A stretch of DNA of 64,000 nucleotides from Zoogloea sp. (lineage in GTDB: Bacteria; Pseudomonadota; Gammaproteobacteria; Burkholderiales; Rhodocyclaceae). The DNA is taken from the NCBI RefSeq assembly GCF_030157465.1, contig NZ_JAOAUU010000131.1:1-64000 (forward strand), given 5' to 3'. The stretch's first letter is position 1. Each line of letters opens with the position of its first letter. Of this stretch, positions 19,202 through 27,249 are shown piece after piece. Under the pieces are notes generated by a model, which made no database searches, had not been told where the DNA came from, and saw nothing but the letters and a program-made list of their open reading frames with translations. The position numbers and the translations under genes were made by a program.

Positions 19202-19630
19202 ATGCCCAAGGAGTTTTCCCGTGGCCAGCGCGTGGCTGAGCAAGTCCGCCGCGAACTGGCCGAGCTGATCCGGCTCGAAGTTAAGGATCCTCGCGTCGGT
19301 TTCATTACCCTGACCGACGTGGAGATCACGCCGGACTACGCACACGCAAAGATATTCTTCACCTCGATGACGGGGCAGGAAGGGCTCGACGAAATCCTCA
19401 GGGGTTTGCGTAGGGCCAGCAGCTTCCTGCGTCGCGAGCTTGGCAAACGTATCCGTATTCATACGCTGCCCGAGCTGCATTTCGTCTACGACCCTTCTGT
19501 GGAAACCGGCAACCGGATTTCCGCGCTCATCGACAAGGCCATCGAGGCTGATCGTCACCGTGCCGACGAGACCGGCGATGTGGCGGATGAAGGCGATGCC
19601 GGTGGAGCGGAGCCGGATTCGTCCCGTTGA
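19202..19630 (+). CDS. rbfA: 30S ribosome-binding factor A
   Basis: Small KH-fold cold-shock ribosome assembly factor acting on the 16S 5' end (helix 1). It has 142 residues with the family motifs RVAEQVRRELAELI, DPRVGFITLTDVEITPDYAHAKIFF, and LPELHFVYDPSVETGNRI. It follows infB by 3 bases, the usual order. The acidic C-terminal tail (after about residue 120) is variable in the family. A terminator-like hairpin directly follows the stop. Confidence 0.96.
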   Translation: MPKEFSRGQRVAEQVRRELAELIRLEVKDPRVGFITLTDVEITPDYAHAKIFFTSMTGQEGLDEILRGLRRASSFLRRELGKRIRIHTLPELHFVYDPSVETGNRISALIDKAIEADRHRADETGDVADEGDAGGAEPDSSR

Positions 19631-19635
19631 GATCC

Positions 19636-19660
19636 AGGCGCTGCGTTTGCAGCGCCTTTT
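19636..19660 (+). terminator. Terminator-like hairpin between rbfA and truB
   Basis: AGGCGCTGC (19636-19644) and GCAGCGCCT (19649-19657) form a perfect 9-bp stem with a 4-base loop, followed by TTTT. It starts 6 bases after the rbfA stop and ends 16 bases before the truB start. It could partly uncouple truB and downstream genes from infB-rbfA. Confidence 0.65.
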
Positions 19661-19675
19661 CAGGAATTTTCCCGT

Positions 19676-20593
19676 TTGGCCAAAGCTCCTCAGCGACGCA
19701 CTCCGCGTCGTGTCGTCAATGGCGTCCTGTTTCTGGACAAACCTGTCGGCATCAGCTCCAACAATGCCCTTCAGAAGGCCCGCTGGCTCTTGAACGCAGC
19801 CAAGGGCGGCCATACCGGCACGCTGGACCCGATGGCGAGTGGCTTGTTGCCGCTCACTCTTGGGGAGGCCACCAAGTTCTCCCAGACCTTGCTCGACGCA
19901 GACAAGGCCTATGACGCGACCGTGCTGCTTGGCGTGACAACGACGACGGCTGATGCCGAAGGCGAAGTGCTGGCCCGCTGCCCGGTTGACGTTTCCGACT
20001 CCGACATCGAACGGGCGCTGGTGCAGCTACGGGGTGATATCGAACAGGTTCCACCCATGTATTCGGCCCTCAAGCATCACGGGAAGGCACTCTACGAGTA
20101 CGCTCGGGCCGGGGTCGAGATTCCCCGCGAGCCGCGTCATGTAAAGATCCATCGATTTGAATGTCTCGGCCGCGACGGTGACAGCCTCATGGTCCGGGTG
20201 GAGTGCAGCAAGGGCACCTATGTGCGTACCCTCGCCTCCGATCTCGGCGCCATGCTGGGCTGTGGCGCCCATCTCACCGCCTTGAGGCGCACGCGCATCG
20301 GCCCTTTCGTTATCGACGGCACGGTGCCGCTGGCGGATATCGAGGCCATGCCTCCCGAAGAGCGGGACAGCCTGCTTGCTCCTGTCGACTCGCTACTGGT
20401 GCATTTGCCGCGGCTCGATCTCGATGCGAACCAGACCCGCAGTTTCACCCATGGCCAGTCGGCGCAGGGCTGCATTGGTGCGGCGGGGGAGATGTTTCGG
20501 GTCTATCATGATGAAGGTTTTCTTGGCGTGGGAAGTCTCGATGACGCCGGCGCGCTGGTGCCGACACGCCTGATTTCGACCAGCAACCAATGA
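19676..20593 (+). CDS. truB: tRNA pseudouridine-55 synthase
   Basis: Makes pseudouridine 55 in the T-loop of tRNAs. The catalytic Asp is D51 in KGGHTGTLDPMASGLLPL. FLDKPVGISSN, the PPMYSALKHHGKALYEYARAG motif, and VRVECSKGTYVRTLASDLG are all present. It has 305 residues with a C-terminal PUA-like segment (GQSAQGCIGAAGEMFRVY). The start is TTG 19676 (MAKAPQRRTPRR) with AGGAA about 10 bases before it; no ATG or GTG is available near. The rare start codon and the hairpin just upstream suggest low expression compared with rbfA and rpsO. Confidence 0.96.
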   Translation: MAKAPQRRTPRRVVNGVLFLDKPVGISSNNALQKARWLLNAAKGGHTGTLDPMASGLLPLTLGEATKFSQTLLDADKAYDATVLLGVTTTTADAEGEVLARCPVDVSDSDIERALVQLRGDIEQVPPMYSALKHHGKALYEYARAGVEIPREPRHVKIHRFECLGRDGDSLMVRVECSKGTYVRTLASDLGAMLGCGAHLTALRRTRIGPFVIDGTVPLADIEAMPPEERDSLLAPVDSLLVHLPRLDLDANQTRSFTHGQSAQGCIGAAGEMFRVYHDEGFLGVGSLDDAGALVPTRLISTSNQ

Positions 20594-20599
20594 AATGTC

Positions 20600-20629
20600 T
20601 TGAGTAATCGGGCATCCGTTCGATATAAT
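20600..20629 (+). promoter_or_regulatory. Sigma-70 promoter of rpsO
   Basis: TTGAGT (20600-20605), 18-base spacer, perfect TATAAT (20624-20629). It sits in the short gap after truB, giving a leader of about 32 bases to rpsO. It matches the known practice of an independent rpsO promoter in proteobacteria. Confidence 0.78.
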
Positions 20630-20667
20630 CGCGAGCTTCGCAAGGCTACAACTAACCGAGTTAAACA

Positions 20668-20937
20668 ATGGCAATCTCCACTGAACAAAAAGCGCAAATC
20701 GTTGGTGACTACCAGCGCGCCAAGGGCGATACCGGATCTCCGGAAGTGCAAGTCGCTCTGCTTACCGCCCGCATCAACGATCTGACCGGCCACTTCAAGG
20801 CCAACGTCAAGGATCACCATTCCCGTCGCGGTCTGCTGATGATGGTTAGCCAGCGTCGCAAACTCCTTGACTACCTGAAGCGCAAGAACGTCGACAGCTA
20901 TCGTGAGCTGATCGCTCGCCTTGGCCTGCGCAAGTAA
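20668..20937 (+). CDS. rpsO: 30S ribosomal protein S15
   Basis: Primary 16S rRNA-binding protein of the platform and of bridge B4. It has 89 residues, the standard length. Conserved segments are [23 protein letters not shown] and [22 protein letters not shown], ending in [12 protein letters not shown]. It has its own promoter after truB and is followed by a structured 195-base spacer and pnp, the classical rpsO-pnp pair. In E. coli S15 represses its own translation through a pseudoknot; I could not confirm an equivalent here. Confidence 0.98.
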   Translation: MAISTEQKAQIVGDYQRAKGDTGSPEVQVALLTARINDLTGHFKANVKDHHSRRGLLMMVSQRRKLLDYLKRKNVDSYRELIARLGLRK

Positions 20938-20965
20938 GCGGATAGAAATAGCTTCGTTACTGAAC

Positions 20966-21073
20966 GTGACAATCCTGCCAGTCGTGCAGGTTTGGTCATG
21001 GGCACAGCCGGTGTAAGCCCACGTGGCTTCGCCGGCTTTGTCACATCTGTGCGCCAGAGAAAACGGCGCTTTT
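20966..21073 (+). promoter_or_regulatory. Structured rpsO-pnp intergenic RNA (three-way-junction-like) plus weak terminator
   Basis: Helix P1 pairs GTGACAA (20966-20972) with TTGTCAC (21038-21044). Inside it, P2 is CCTGC/GCAGG (20974-20978/20986-20990). P3 is AGCCGG/CCGGCT (21006-21011/21032-21037) capped by AAGCC/GGCTT (21015-21019/21025-21029). A separate hairpin GCGCC/GGCGC (21051-21055/21065-21069) followed by TTTT resembles a weak rpsO terminator. In E. coli the pnp leader is an RNase III and PNPase autoregulation target, which is the likely analogue. The exact mechanism here is not shown by sequence. Confidence 0.55.
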
Positions 21074-21132
21074 ACCTCGGCTACACGTGCGGTTGTGGTT
21101 TGCCGCCTGCCGATTGAATGAAAGGACATCCT

Positions 21133-23229
21133 TTGCCTACTGCAATCAAGAAAACTTTTACCTACGGCTCCCACACCGTCACCCTGGAAACCGGCGAAAT
21201 TGCCCGTCAGGCTCATGGTGCTGTGCTTATTACCATGGACGACACCGTGGTGCTGGCGACCGTGGTTGCGGCGAAGAACGCCAAGCCGGGCCAGGATTTT
21301 TTCCCGCTGACCGTTGATTACGTTGAGAAGTTCTACGCGGCCGGCCGTATCCCCGGTGGCTTTTTCAAGCGGGAAGGTCGTCCGACCGAGAAGGAAACGC
21401 TGACTTCCCGACTGATCGATCGTCCGATCCGCCCGCTGTTTCCGGAAGGCTTCTACAACGAAGTGCAGGTCATTGCCCAGGTGGTGTCCCTGAATCCGGA
21501 AGTTGACGCCGACATCCCCGCGATGATCGCTGCGTCCGCGGCGCTGGCGATTGCCGGCATCCCGTTTGCCGGCCCGATCGGCGCCTGCCGCGTGGGCTAC
21601 AACAACGGCGAGTACATCCTCAACCCGACCGCCACCCAGCTGCAGACCAGCAAGATGAACCTGGTGGTTGCCGGTACCGAAACCGCGGTGCTGATGGTCG
21701 AATCGGAAGCCCTCGAGCTGTCTGAAGAAGTGATGCTCGGCGGCGTGGTGTTTGGCCACACCCAGATGCAGGCTGCCATCCAGGCCATCAACGAGCTGGT
21801 TGAAGAAGCCGGCAAGCCCGAGTGGGACTGGCAGGCCCCGGCCAAGAACGAGGCCCTGATTGCCCGCGTTACCGAGATTGCCAGCGCCAAGGTTGACGAA
21901 GCCTTCCGCATCACTGCCAAGCAAGCCCGTTCGCAGCAGCTGTCGGCGATCGGCAAGGAAGTGCACGAAACGCTGGCTGCTGAAGGTGTCGTATTCGACG
22001 CCAACACTGTCAACAACATCATTTTCGACCTGGAAGCCAAGGTCGTCCGTGGCCGCATCCTGAGCGGCGAGCCGCGTATCGATGGTCGGGACACCCGCAC
22101 CGTGCGTCCGATCGACATTCGTGTCGGCGTGCTGCCGCGTACCCACGGTTCCGCGCTGTTTACCCGCGGCGAAACCCAGGCGCTGGTTGTGACCACCCTC
22201 GGCACCGGCCGCGACGAGCAGATCATCGATGCAGTTGCCGGCGAGTACCGCGAGCGCTTCATGCTGCACTACAACTTCCCGCCGTTCTCCACGGGTGAGT
22301 GCGGTCGTTTCGGTTCGCCGAAGCGTCGCGAAATCGGCCATGGCCGCCTCGCCAAGCGTGCCTTGGCCGGCGTGCTGCCGAGCAAGGAAGCGTTCAGCTA
22401 CACCGTTCGCGTGGTGTCCGAGATTACCGAATCCAATGGCTCCAGCTCGATGGCTTCCGTGTGCGGCGGCTCCCTGGCCATGATGGATGCGGGCGTTCCG
22501 CTGTCGGCTCCGGTGGCTGGCATCGCCATGGGCCTGATCAAGGACGGCGGCCGTTTTGCCGTGCTGACCGACATCCTTGGCGACGAAGATCACCTCGGCG
22601 ACATGGACTTCAAGGTGGCGGGTACCGAAAACGGTGTTACTGCACTGCAGATGGACATCAAGATCCTCGGTATCACCAAGGAAATCATGCAGGTCGCCCT
22701 GGCCCAGGCCAAGGAAGGCCGTCTGCATATCCTCGGTCTGATGCAGGACGCCCTCGGCGGTGCCCGTGGTGAGGTTTCCGACTTCGCTCCGCGCATGATC
22801 ACGCTGAAGATCAACCCCGAGAAGATCCGTGACGTGATCGGCAAGGGCGGTGCCGTGATTCGTGGCCTGCAGGAAGAAACCGGCACGATCATCGAAATCA
22901 CCGACGACGGCAACGTGACGATTTCTTCCGTGAGCTCCGAAGGTGCCCAGATCGCCAAGAAGCGCATCGAGGACATCACCGCCGAAGTGGAGGTGGGCAA
23001 GGTCTACGAAGGCCCCGTGCTGCGTATTCTCGATTTCGGCGCGATCATCAACATCATGCCGGGTCGTGACGGTTTGCTGCACGTCTCCCAGATCGCCAAC
23101 GAGCGCGTCAATGCCGTGTCCGACTACCTCAAGGAAGGTCAGGTCGTTCGCGTCAAGGTGCTCGAGACTGACGAAAAGGGTCGTGTCCGCCTGTCGATGA
23201 AGGCGTTGCTGAACGAACAAGCCCAGTAA
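21133..23229 (+). CDS. pnp: Polyribonucleotide nucleotidyltransferase (PNPase)
   Basis: Phosphorolytic 3'-5' exoribonuclease of mRNA decay and a degradosome partner. The best start is TTG 21133 ([12 protein letters not shown]), 6 bases after AAAGGA; the ATG at 21118 would place that Shine-Dalgarno inside the gene. From the TTG it has 698 residues. Two RNase PH domains are separated by an alpha-helical domain, with the [12 protein letters not shown] and [30 protein letters not shown] signatures. A KH domain ([18 protein letters not shown]) and an S1 domain ([29 protein letters not shown]) follow. It sits downstream of rpsO after the structured spacer. Confidence 0.97.
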   Translation: MPTAIKKTFTYGSHTVTLETGEIARQAHGAVLITMDDTVVLATVVAAKNAKPGQDFFPLTVDYVEKFYAAGRIPGGFFKREGRPTEKETLTSRLIDRPIRPLFPEGFYNEVQVIAQVVSLNPEVDADIPAMIAASAALAIAGIPFAGPIGACRVGYNNGEYILNPTATQLQTSKMNLVVAGTETAVLMVESEALELSEEVMLGGVVFGHTQMQAAIQAINELVEEAGKPEWDWQAPAKNEALIARVTEIASAKVDEAFRITAKQARSQQLSAIGKEVHETLAAEGVVFDANTVNNIIFDLEAKVVRGRILSGEPRIDGRDTRTVRPIDIRVGVLPRTHGSALFTRGETQALVVTTLGTGRDEQIIDAVAGEYRERFMLHYNFPPFSTGECGRFGSPKRREIGHGRLAKRALAGVLPSKEAFSYTVRVVSEITESNGSSSMASVCGGSLAMMDAGVPLSAPVAGIAMGLIKDGGRFAVLTDILGDEDHLGDMDFKVAGTENGVTALQMDIKILGITKEIMQVALAQAKEGRLHILGLMQDALGGARGEVSDFAPRMITLKINPEKIRDVIGKGGAVIRGLQEETGTIIEITDDGNVTISSVSSEGAQIAKKRIEDITAEVEVGKVYEGPVLRILDFGAIINIMPGRDGLLHVSQIANERVNAVSDYLKEGQVVRVKVLETDEKGRVRLSMKALLNEQAQ

Positions 23230-23248
23230 TCCGGGTTTGGTTCTTTGC

Positions 23249-23276
23249 AAAAACGGGCGCTTGGGCGCCCGTTTTT
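23249..23276 (+). terminator. Strong intrinsic terminator after pnp
   Basis: AAAAACGGGCGC (23249-23260) pairs with GCGCCCGTTTTT (23265-23276) around TTGG, giving a 12-bp stem ending in a T-tract. It closes the rimP-to-pnp block. The remaining roughly 150 bases to the next gene show nothing else I can support. Confidence 0.9.
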
Positions 23277-23434
23277 ATTGGTGAGTGCGTTTCACCCGAA
23301 TGTCGTCGCACGGTTTGGTGAGGCGGCCGATTTTCGCGGGAACCGCGGCAGGAAGTGGTCGTCAGACCGGAAAGGGCTCATGCTTTGCCCGGTATTGCAA
23401 AAATCAATTTCATTCCTGGAGGCTTTGATCGCTG

Positions 23435-23980
23435 ATGAGCCGAGCTGCTTCGCTTACTCCGTCTCCGTGGGTTACCCGTTTTGCGCCACTGATTGCTGCC
23501 GATGGCGAGGTGCTTGATTTTGCCTGCGGCAGCGGCCGGCATGCGCGCTGGCTGGCGAGCAAGGGATTTCGCGTCGAAGCGGTGGACAGGGATGCGGTGG
23601 CGCTGGAGCTGCTGACGGGTACGCCCCATTTGACGACCCGTGAAGCAGATCTGGAGGAGGGGCCGTGGCCCTATGCCGGTCGCCATTTCGATGCGATCGT
23701 GGTGACCAATTATCTTTATCGGCCCCGTCTGCCTCTGTTGCTGACTGCGCTGAACCATGGTGGCGTACTGATCTACGAGACTTTCATGGTTGGTAACGAG
23801 CGCTTCGGCAAGCCGAGCAACGAGGCGTTCTTGCTCCGCTCCCACGAGCTCTTCGAGCGCGTCGCGGACGCGTGCACCGTACTTGCCTACGAGCAGGGTG
23901 AAGTCGCGGAGCCCAAGCCGGCGGTCATTCAGCGCATCTGCGCGGTTAAGGGGCACAACCCTTCCTTGCGCCTGCCATGA
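23435..23980 (+). CDS. Class I SAM-dependent methyltransferase, function unknown
   Basis: A 181-residue Rossmann-fold methyltransferase. SAM-binding motif I is VLDFACGSGRHARWLASKGF, followed by EAVDRDAVAL (acidic loop binding the ribose) and the motif IV-like FDAIVVTNYLYRP. Its small size and lack of extra domains suit a TehB/small-molecule methyltransferase-like protein. Substrate cannot be read from sequence. The start is ATG 23435 with CTGGAGG upstream. It is isolated between the pnp terminator and the convergent tesA gene. Confidence 0.78.
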   Translation: MSRAASLTPSPWVTRFAPLIAADGEVLDFACGSGRHARWLASKGFRVEAVDRDAVALELLTGTPHLTTREADLEEGPWPYAGRHFDAIVVTNYLYRPRLPLLLTALNHGGVLIYETFMVGNERFGKPSNEAFLLRSHELFERVADACTVLAYEQGEVAEPKPAVIQRICAVKGHNPSLRLP

Positions 23981-24038
23981 GAGGCAGAGCGAAATCGTCC
24001 GAGCGTTTCGCTCGAGGTGCTTCGGGGTTGATCAGGGC

Positions 24039-24653
24039 TCAGCGCAGCAGCGGCTTGAGTTCGCGCCAGATGGTATCGAGGATGAGGGGCTGGGCGTCGG
24101 CAACCGGATGGATGCCATCCTGCTGGAAATAGGCGCGTTGGTCGGCGAAGCCTTCCATCATGAAGGGCACGAGGCGCAGCTTGTTGGCCCTGGCCAGATC
24201 CTGGAAGGCTTTTTCGAAGCGGGTGGTGTAGTCCGGGCCGTAGTTGGGCGGCATGCGCATGCCGATCAGCAGCACCTTGGCGCCGGCCTGGCGGCTTGCG
24301 TCGATCATGGCCTGGAGGTTGGTGCTCATGGCCGCTACGGGAAGCCCGCGGAGCCCGTCATTGGCGCCCAACTCGATGACGACCAGCGAGGGGCGGTGGG
24401 TTTGCAGTGCCGCGGGTAGCCGGCTGCGTCCGCCGGCGGTGGTTTCGCCGCTGATGCTGGCGTTGATGACCTTGTGGGGAAGGCGCGCGTCAGCGATCTT
24501 TTTTTCAAGGAGGGCCGGCCAGGCCTGCTGGGGGCGCAAGCCGTAGCCGGCTGACAGACTGTCGCCCCAGACCAGCACGGTTCCTGCAAACGCCGACGCA
24601 CTGGCAAGCAGCAAGCCTGCCAGTGCGTAGCGGAGAAGGGCCGCAATGGTCAT
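24039..24653 (-). CDS. tesA: Arylesterase / acyl-CoA thioesterase I, GDSL (SGNH) family, exported
   Basis: SGNH hydrolase of the TesA/lysophospholipase L1 type. It has 204 residues with a signal peptide (1-23, LLLASASAFA). Block I carries nucleophile Ser32 in VWGDSLSAGYGL, then SGETTAGG (Gly block), ELGANDGLRG (Asn block), and DGIHP with the catalytic Asp/His. It would act in the periplasm on acyl esters or thioesters. The gene lies 19 bases downstream of suhB on the same strand and is probably co-transcribed. Its ABC-transporter partner (YbbA), commonly divergent from tesA, is not adjacent here. Confidence 0.9.
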   Translation of the reverse strand: MTIAALLRYALAGLLLASASAFAGTVLVWGDSLSAGYGLRPQQAWPALLEKKIADARLPHKVINASISGETTAGGRSRLPAALQTHRPSLVVIELGANDGLRGLPVAAMSTNLQAMIDASRQAGAKVLLIGMRMPPNYGPDYTTRFEKAFQDLARANKLRLVPFMMEGFADQRAYFQQDGIHPVADAQPLILDTIWRELKPLLR

Positions 24654-24672
24654 CGGGCGGGTTGTCGGCCGT

Positions 24673-25479
24673 TCAGGCGGGCAGCTTGTCGGCGCAGTGG
24701 CCCTGGATTATCTGCATCAACGGCGGGAAGACCTTGGGTGTGGCGGCGACGATGTTGCCGCTGGCCAGGTAGCCGGATTCCCCGGACAAATCGCTCACCA
24801 GACCGCCGGCTTCACTGATCAGCAGGCTGCCGGCCGCCATGTCCCAGGGCGACAGGCCGAACTCCCAGAAACCATCGAGGCGACCCGCTGCGACGTATGC
24901 CAGGTCGAGTGCTGCCGCGCCGGGGCGACGCAGGCCGGCAGTTTTCTGGGTGAGTTCCTTGAAGATGGCCAGGTAGGTGTCGATGTTGGCGAACTGGCGG
25001 TAGGGGAAGCCGGTGCCGACCAGGGCCTCCTGCAGACGCAGACGCTTCGAGACGCGGATGCGGCGATCGTTCAGGAATGCGCCGGCACCCTTCGATGCGG
25101 TGAACATCTCGTTGCGGTTCGGGTCGAAGACCACCGCCTGCTCGACCACGCCCCGCCGGGCCAGTGCGATGGAGATTGCGTATTGGGGAAAACCGTGGAG
25201 AAAGTTGGTGGTGCCATCGAGGGGATCGATGATCCACTGGTACTCGGTGTCGGCCTCCGGGCCGGTCTCGCCGGACTCTTCTGCTAAAATGCTGTGGCTC
25301 GGATAGGCATCACGGAGTACCTGGATGATGGCTTCTTCAGCCGCCCGGTCTACTTCGGTTACGAAATCGTTGGGCGATTTTGTCTCGACGCGTAGCAGAT
25401 CGACGTCGAGCGAAGCCCGGTTGATGACTGTGGCCGCACGGCGTGCGGCTTTGATGGCAATGTTCAGAGTGGGATGCAT
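24673..25479 (-). CDS. suhB: Inositol-1-monophosphatase family protein SuhB
   Basis: Magnesium-dependent, lithium-sensitive phosphatase. SuhB is also a NusA-dependent partner in rRNA antitermination in E. coli. It has 268 residues from ATG 25479 ([13 protein letters not shown]). Metal-site motifs are AEESGE (E67, E68) and [12 protein letters not shown] (D85, D88), with the C-terminal [15 protein letters not shown]. The frame upstream of 25479 lacks homology-like character and overlaps the divergent trmJ region. The suhB-trmJ-isc arrangement is the same as in E. coli, which supports the assignment. Confidence 0.95.
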   Translation of the reverse strand: MHPTLNIAIKAARRAATVINRASLDVDLLRVETKSPNDFVTEVDRAAEEAIIQVLRDAYPSHSILAEESGETGPEADTEYQWIIDPLDGTTNFLHGFPQYAISIALARRGVVEQAVVFDPNRNEMFTASKGAGAFLNDRRIRVSKRLRLQEALVGTGFPYRQFANIDTYLAIFKELTQKTAGLRRPGAAALDLAYVAAGRLDGFWEFGLSPWDMAAGSLLISEAGGLVSDLSGESGYLASGNIVAATPKVFPPLMQIIQGHCADKLPA

Positions 25480-25558
25480 GGGTGTCTGGCAAGGTCTGCC
25501 GGCCCGGGCATGAATGGCCCACCGGTCGACTCTAATTCGGGAAACCGCATATTTTAAT

Positions 25559-26287
25559 ATGAACAACGATGGCGCGCTTGAGCGCGTGCGTGTCGTCCTC
25601 TCTCGGACCAGTCATCCAGGCAATATCGGAGCAGCGGCCAGGGCCATGAAAACCATGGGCCTGTCGCATCTTGTGCTGGTGAGTCCCCAGGCTTTCCCTG
25701 ATCCTGTTGCCACCGCCCGTGCGGCGGGTGCGGACGACATCCTTGCCAATGCGCGGGTCGTCGGCAGCCTTGCCGAGGCGCTCGAGGGAACGGTTTTCGC
25801 TGCGGCGATGACCGCCCGGCGGCGTGAAATGGCGGTGCCGATGAAGTGGGCGCGGGAAGCGGCGGTCGATCTGGTCGAGCGGGCGGCGCATGGTGATGTG
25901 GCGCTGGTCTTCGGCAACGAGACGATGGGGCTTTCCAACGAGGACGTGGCCCTGTGTCACATGCCGGTCAAGGTGCCGGTCAGTGAAACCTACTCGTCGC
26001 TCAATCTCGGCGCGGCCGTGCAGATCCTCTGCTACGAGCTGCGCATGGTGGCGCTTGATCCCGGGCAGGCGCCGGGGCTGGAGTTCGAACCGGCGACCCA
26101 CGAGCAGATCGAGGGTTTTTACGGGCATCTTGACAGGGCGATCACGGCCAGCGGCTTTTTCAATCCCGTGAATTCCAAGCGCCTGTGGCCGCGTTTGCGC
26201 CGGATGTTCGGGCGCATCCGGCTCGAGAAGGATGAAGTCAACATCCTGCGCGGAATGTTGACCGCCTTCGAGAAAAACTCAAAGTAG
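25559..26287 (+). CDS. trmJ: tRNA (Cm/Um32) 2'-O-methyltransferase TrmJ
   Basis: SPOUT-class methyltransferase that 2'-O-methylates position 32 of tRNAs. The N-terminal SPOUT motif [24 protein letters not shown], the central [15 protein letters not shown], and the C-terminal knot [16 protein letters not shown] are clear. After that comes a helical TrmJ tail ([26 protein letters not shown]). The start is taken as ATG 25559 ([10 protein letters not shown]); ATG 25514 would add 15 residues, and neither has a good Shine-Dalgarno. The stop TAG lies inside an IscR-like operator for the genes downstream. Confidence 0.94.
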   Translation: MNNDGALERVRVVLSRTSHPGNIGAAARAMKTMGLSHLVLVSPQAFPDPVATARAAGADDILANARVVGSLAEALEGTVFAAAMTARRREMAVPMKWAREAAVDLVERAAHGDVALVFGNETMGLSNEDVALCHMPVKVPVSETYSSLNLGAAVQILCYELRMVALDPGQAPGLEFEPATHEQIEGFYGHLDRAITASGFFNPVNSKRLWPRLRRMFGRIRLEKDEVNILRGMLTAFEKNSK

Positions 26288-26305
26288 ACTAAAATAGTCG
26301 GGATT
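26281..26305 (+). promoter_or_regulatory. IscR type-1-like operator and -10 in front of cysE
   Basis: The 25-mer has the core GACTAAAATAGTC (26287-26299), a perfect 13-bp palindrome matching the type-1 core GACT-RWWWY-AGTC, followed by GGG. About 21 of 25 positions fit the E. coli consensus. It overlaps the trmJ stop codon (26285-26287) and contains a TAAAAT -10-like box (26290-26295), so bound IscR would block a cysE promoter. No good -35 is seen. This reads as a third IscR site in the locus. Confidence 0.65.
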
Positions 26306-26378
26306 AAAAACAAGAATTCCCCGTGCCTGCTGGCCGGGGCGAGAACAAGCACGAGTTAATTTCGGGGAGTCCTCTCTC

Positions 26379-27143
26379 ATGTTCAGTCGTCTGCGTGAAG
26401 ACCTGTCCAACGTTCTTGAACGGGATCCGGCTGCACGCTCCAGGTGGGAAGTGCTCACCTGCTATCCGGGAATGCACGCCCTTTGGCTGCACCGCTTCGC
26501 CCATGCCGCCTGGGTTCGGGGCTTTCGCTGGGTCGGGCGGTTCTCCAGCCACATCGGGCGAATGCTGACCGGTATCGAGATTCATCCGGGCGCGGTCATT
26601 GGCCGGAGGGTGTTCATCGACCACGGTATGGGCGTCGTCATCGGCGAAACCGCCGAAATTGGCGATGACTGCACGATTTACCAAGGTGTGACCCTCGGCG
26701 GAACGTCGCTTTACCGCGGCACGAAGCGCCATCCGACCCTTGGTCGCGGCGTTGTGATCGGCGCCGGTGCAAAAGTGCTGGGCGGTTTCGAGGTCGGCGA
26801 TGGCGCCAAGGTCGGCTCCAACGCGGTGGTCGTCAAGCCGGTGCCGGCGGGCGCCACGGCGGTCGGCAACCCCGCGCGGGTTATCGATGCGGACAATGAC
26901 GCCGCCGCGCAGGCGCGTGCGGCAAAGGCCGAGCAGATGGGTTTTACCGCCTACGGCGTGACGCGCGACATGGACGACCCGGTGTCCAAGGCGCTGCATG
27001 GCTTGCTCGATCACGCGGTCGAGACTGACCGCAGGATTCGCGTTCTGCTCGACAAACTGACTGAGGCGGGTATCTGCGTCGACGATGCCGTCAAGTCGGA
27101 GGATGCCTTCGATCCGCTCGGCCTTGGTAAAATGGTCGATTGA
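26379..27143 (+). CDS. cysE: Serine O-acetyltransferase
   Basis: Acetylates serine with acetyl-CoA, the first step of cysteine synthesis. A helical N-terminal domain (about 1-60, with [22 protein letters not shown]) is followed by hexapeptide-repeat beta-helix coils ([26 protein letters not shown]). The catalytic His/Asp region is [19 protein letters not shown], with TLGGTS and [20 protein letters not shown]. It has 254 residues. The C-terminus ends in ...GLGKMVD rather than the terminal Ile that docks into CysK. GGGGAG precedes ATG 26379. Its place immediately before iscR links cysteine supply to Fe-S assembly. Confidence 0.95.
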   Translation: MFSRLREDLSNVLERDPAARSRWEVLTCYPGMHALWLHRFAHAAWVRGFRWVGRFSSHIGRMLTGIEIHPGAVIGRRVFIDHGMGVVIGETAEIGDDCTIYQGVTLGGTSLYRGTKRHPTLGRGVVIGAGAKVLGGFEVGDGAKVGSNAVVVKPVPAGATAVGNPARVIDADNDAAAQARAAKAEQMGFTAYGVTRDMDDPVSKALHGLLDHAVETDRRIRVLLDKLTEAGICVDDAVKSEDAFDPLGLGKMVD

Positions 27144-27171
27144 GCACGCTGGGTGTGCGCTTTGCCTGAAA

Positions 27172-27196
27172 ATAGTTGATCGTTTTTGTCGGGTTT
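27172..27196 (+). promoter_or_regulatory. IscR type-1-like operator A, overlapping iscR promoter
   Basis: The 25-mer fits ATA-SYY-GACT-RWWWY-AGTC-RRS-TAT with ATA-GTT-GATC-GTTTT-TGTC-GGG-TTT (about 21 of 25). It covers the -35 (TTGATC) and spacer of the iscR promoter, as expected for [2Fe-2S]-IscR feedback repression. Confidence 0.6.
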
Positions 27197-27204
27197 GGTA
27201 ATCT
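27176..27204 (+). promoter_or_regulatory. Candidate iscR promoter
   Basis: TTGATC (27176-27181), 17-base spacer, TAATCT (27199-27204), preceded by TGG as in an extended -10. Both IscR-like operators overlap it or its start region. This gives a leader of about 38 bases to the iscR ATG. Confidence 0.55.
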
Positions 27205-27224
27205 TGACTGAAACGTTCAACTAT
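27200..27224 (+). promoter_or_regulatory. IscR type-1-like operator B
   Basis: The 25-mer AAT-CTT-GACT-GAAAC-GTTC-AAC-TAT matches the type-1 consensus at about 21 of 25 positions, with GACT and the AAC-TAT end intact. It covers the -10 and start point of the iscR promoter, only 3 bases from operator A. E. coli iscR also has two tandem type-1 sites. Confidence 0.62.
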
Positions 27225-27249
27225 TAACCAGTCAGGACCGGGAGCCCCC

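Noticed and set aside
20506-23250. 914-codon minus-strand frame
   Set aside because: Complement of pnp and rpsO. Length is due to GC bias; the translation has no recognisable motif.
24000-24014. CGAGCG/CGCTCG hairpin between the methyltransferase gene and tesA
   Set aside because: Six-base stem with no T-tract on either strand; too weak to call a terminator.
25514-25558. ATG 25514 as trmJ start
   Set aside because: The added 15 residues have no TrmJ character and no Shine-Dalgarno, although the start at 25559 also lacks one; left as an alternative.
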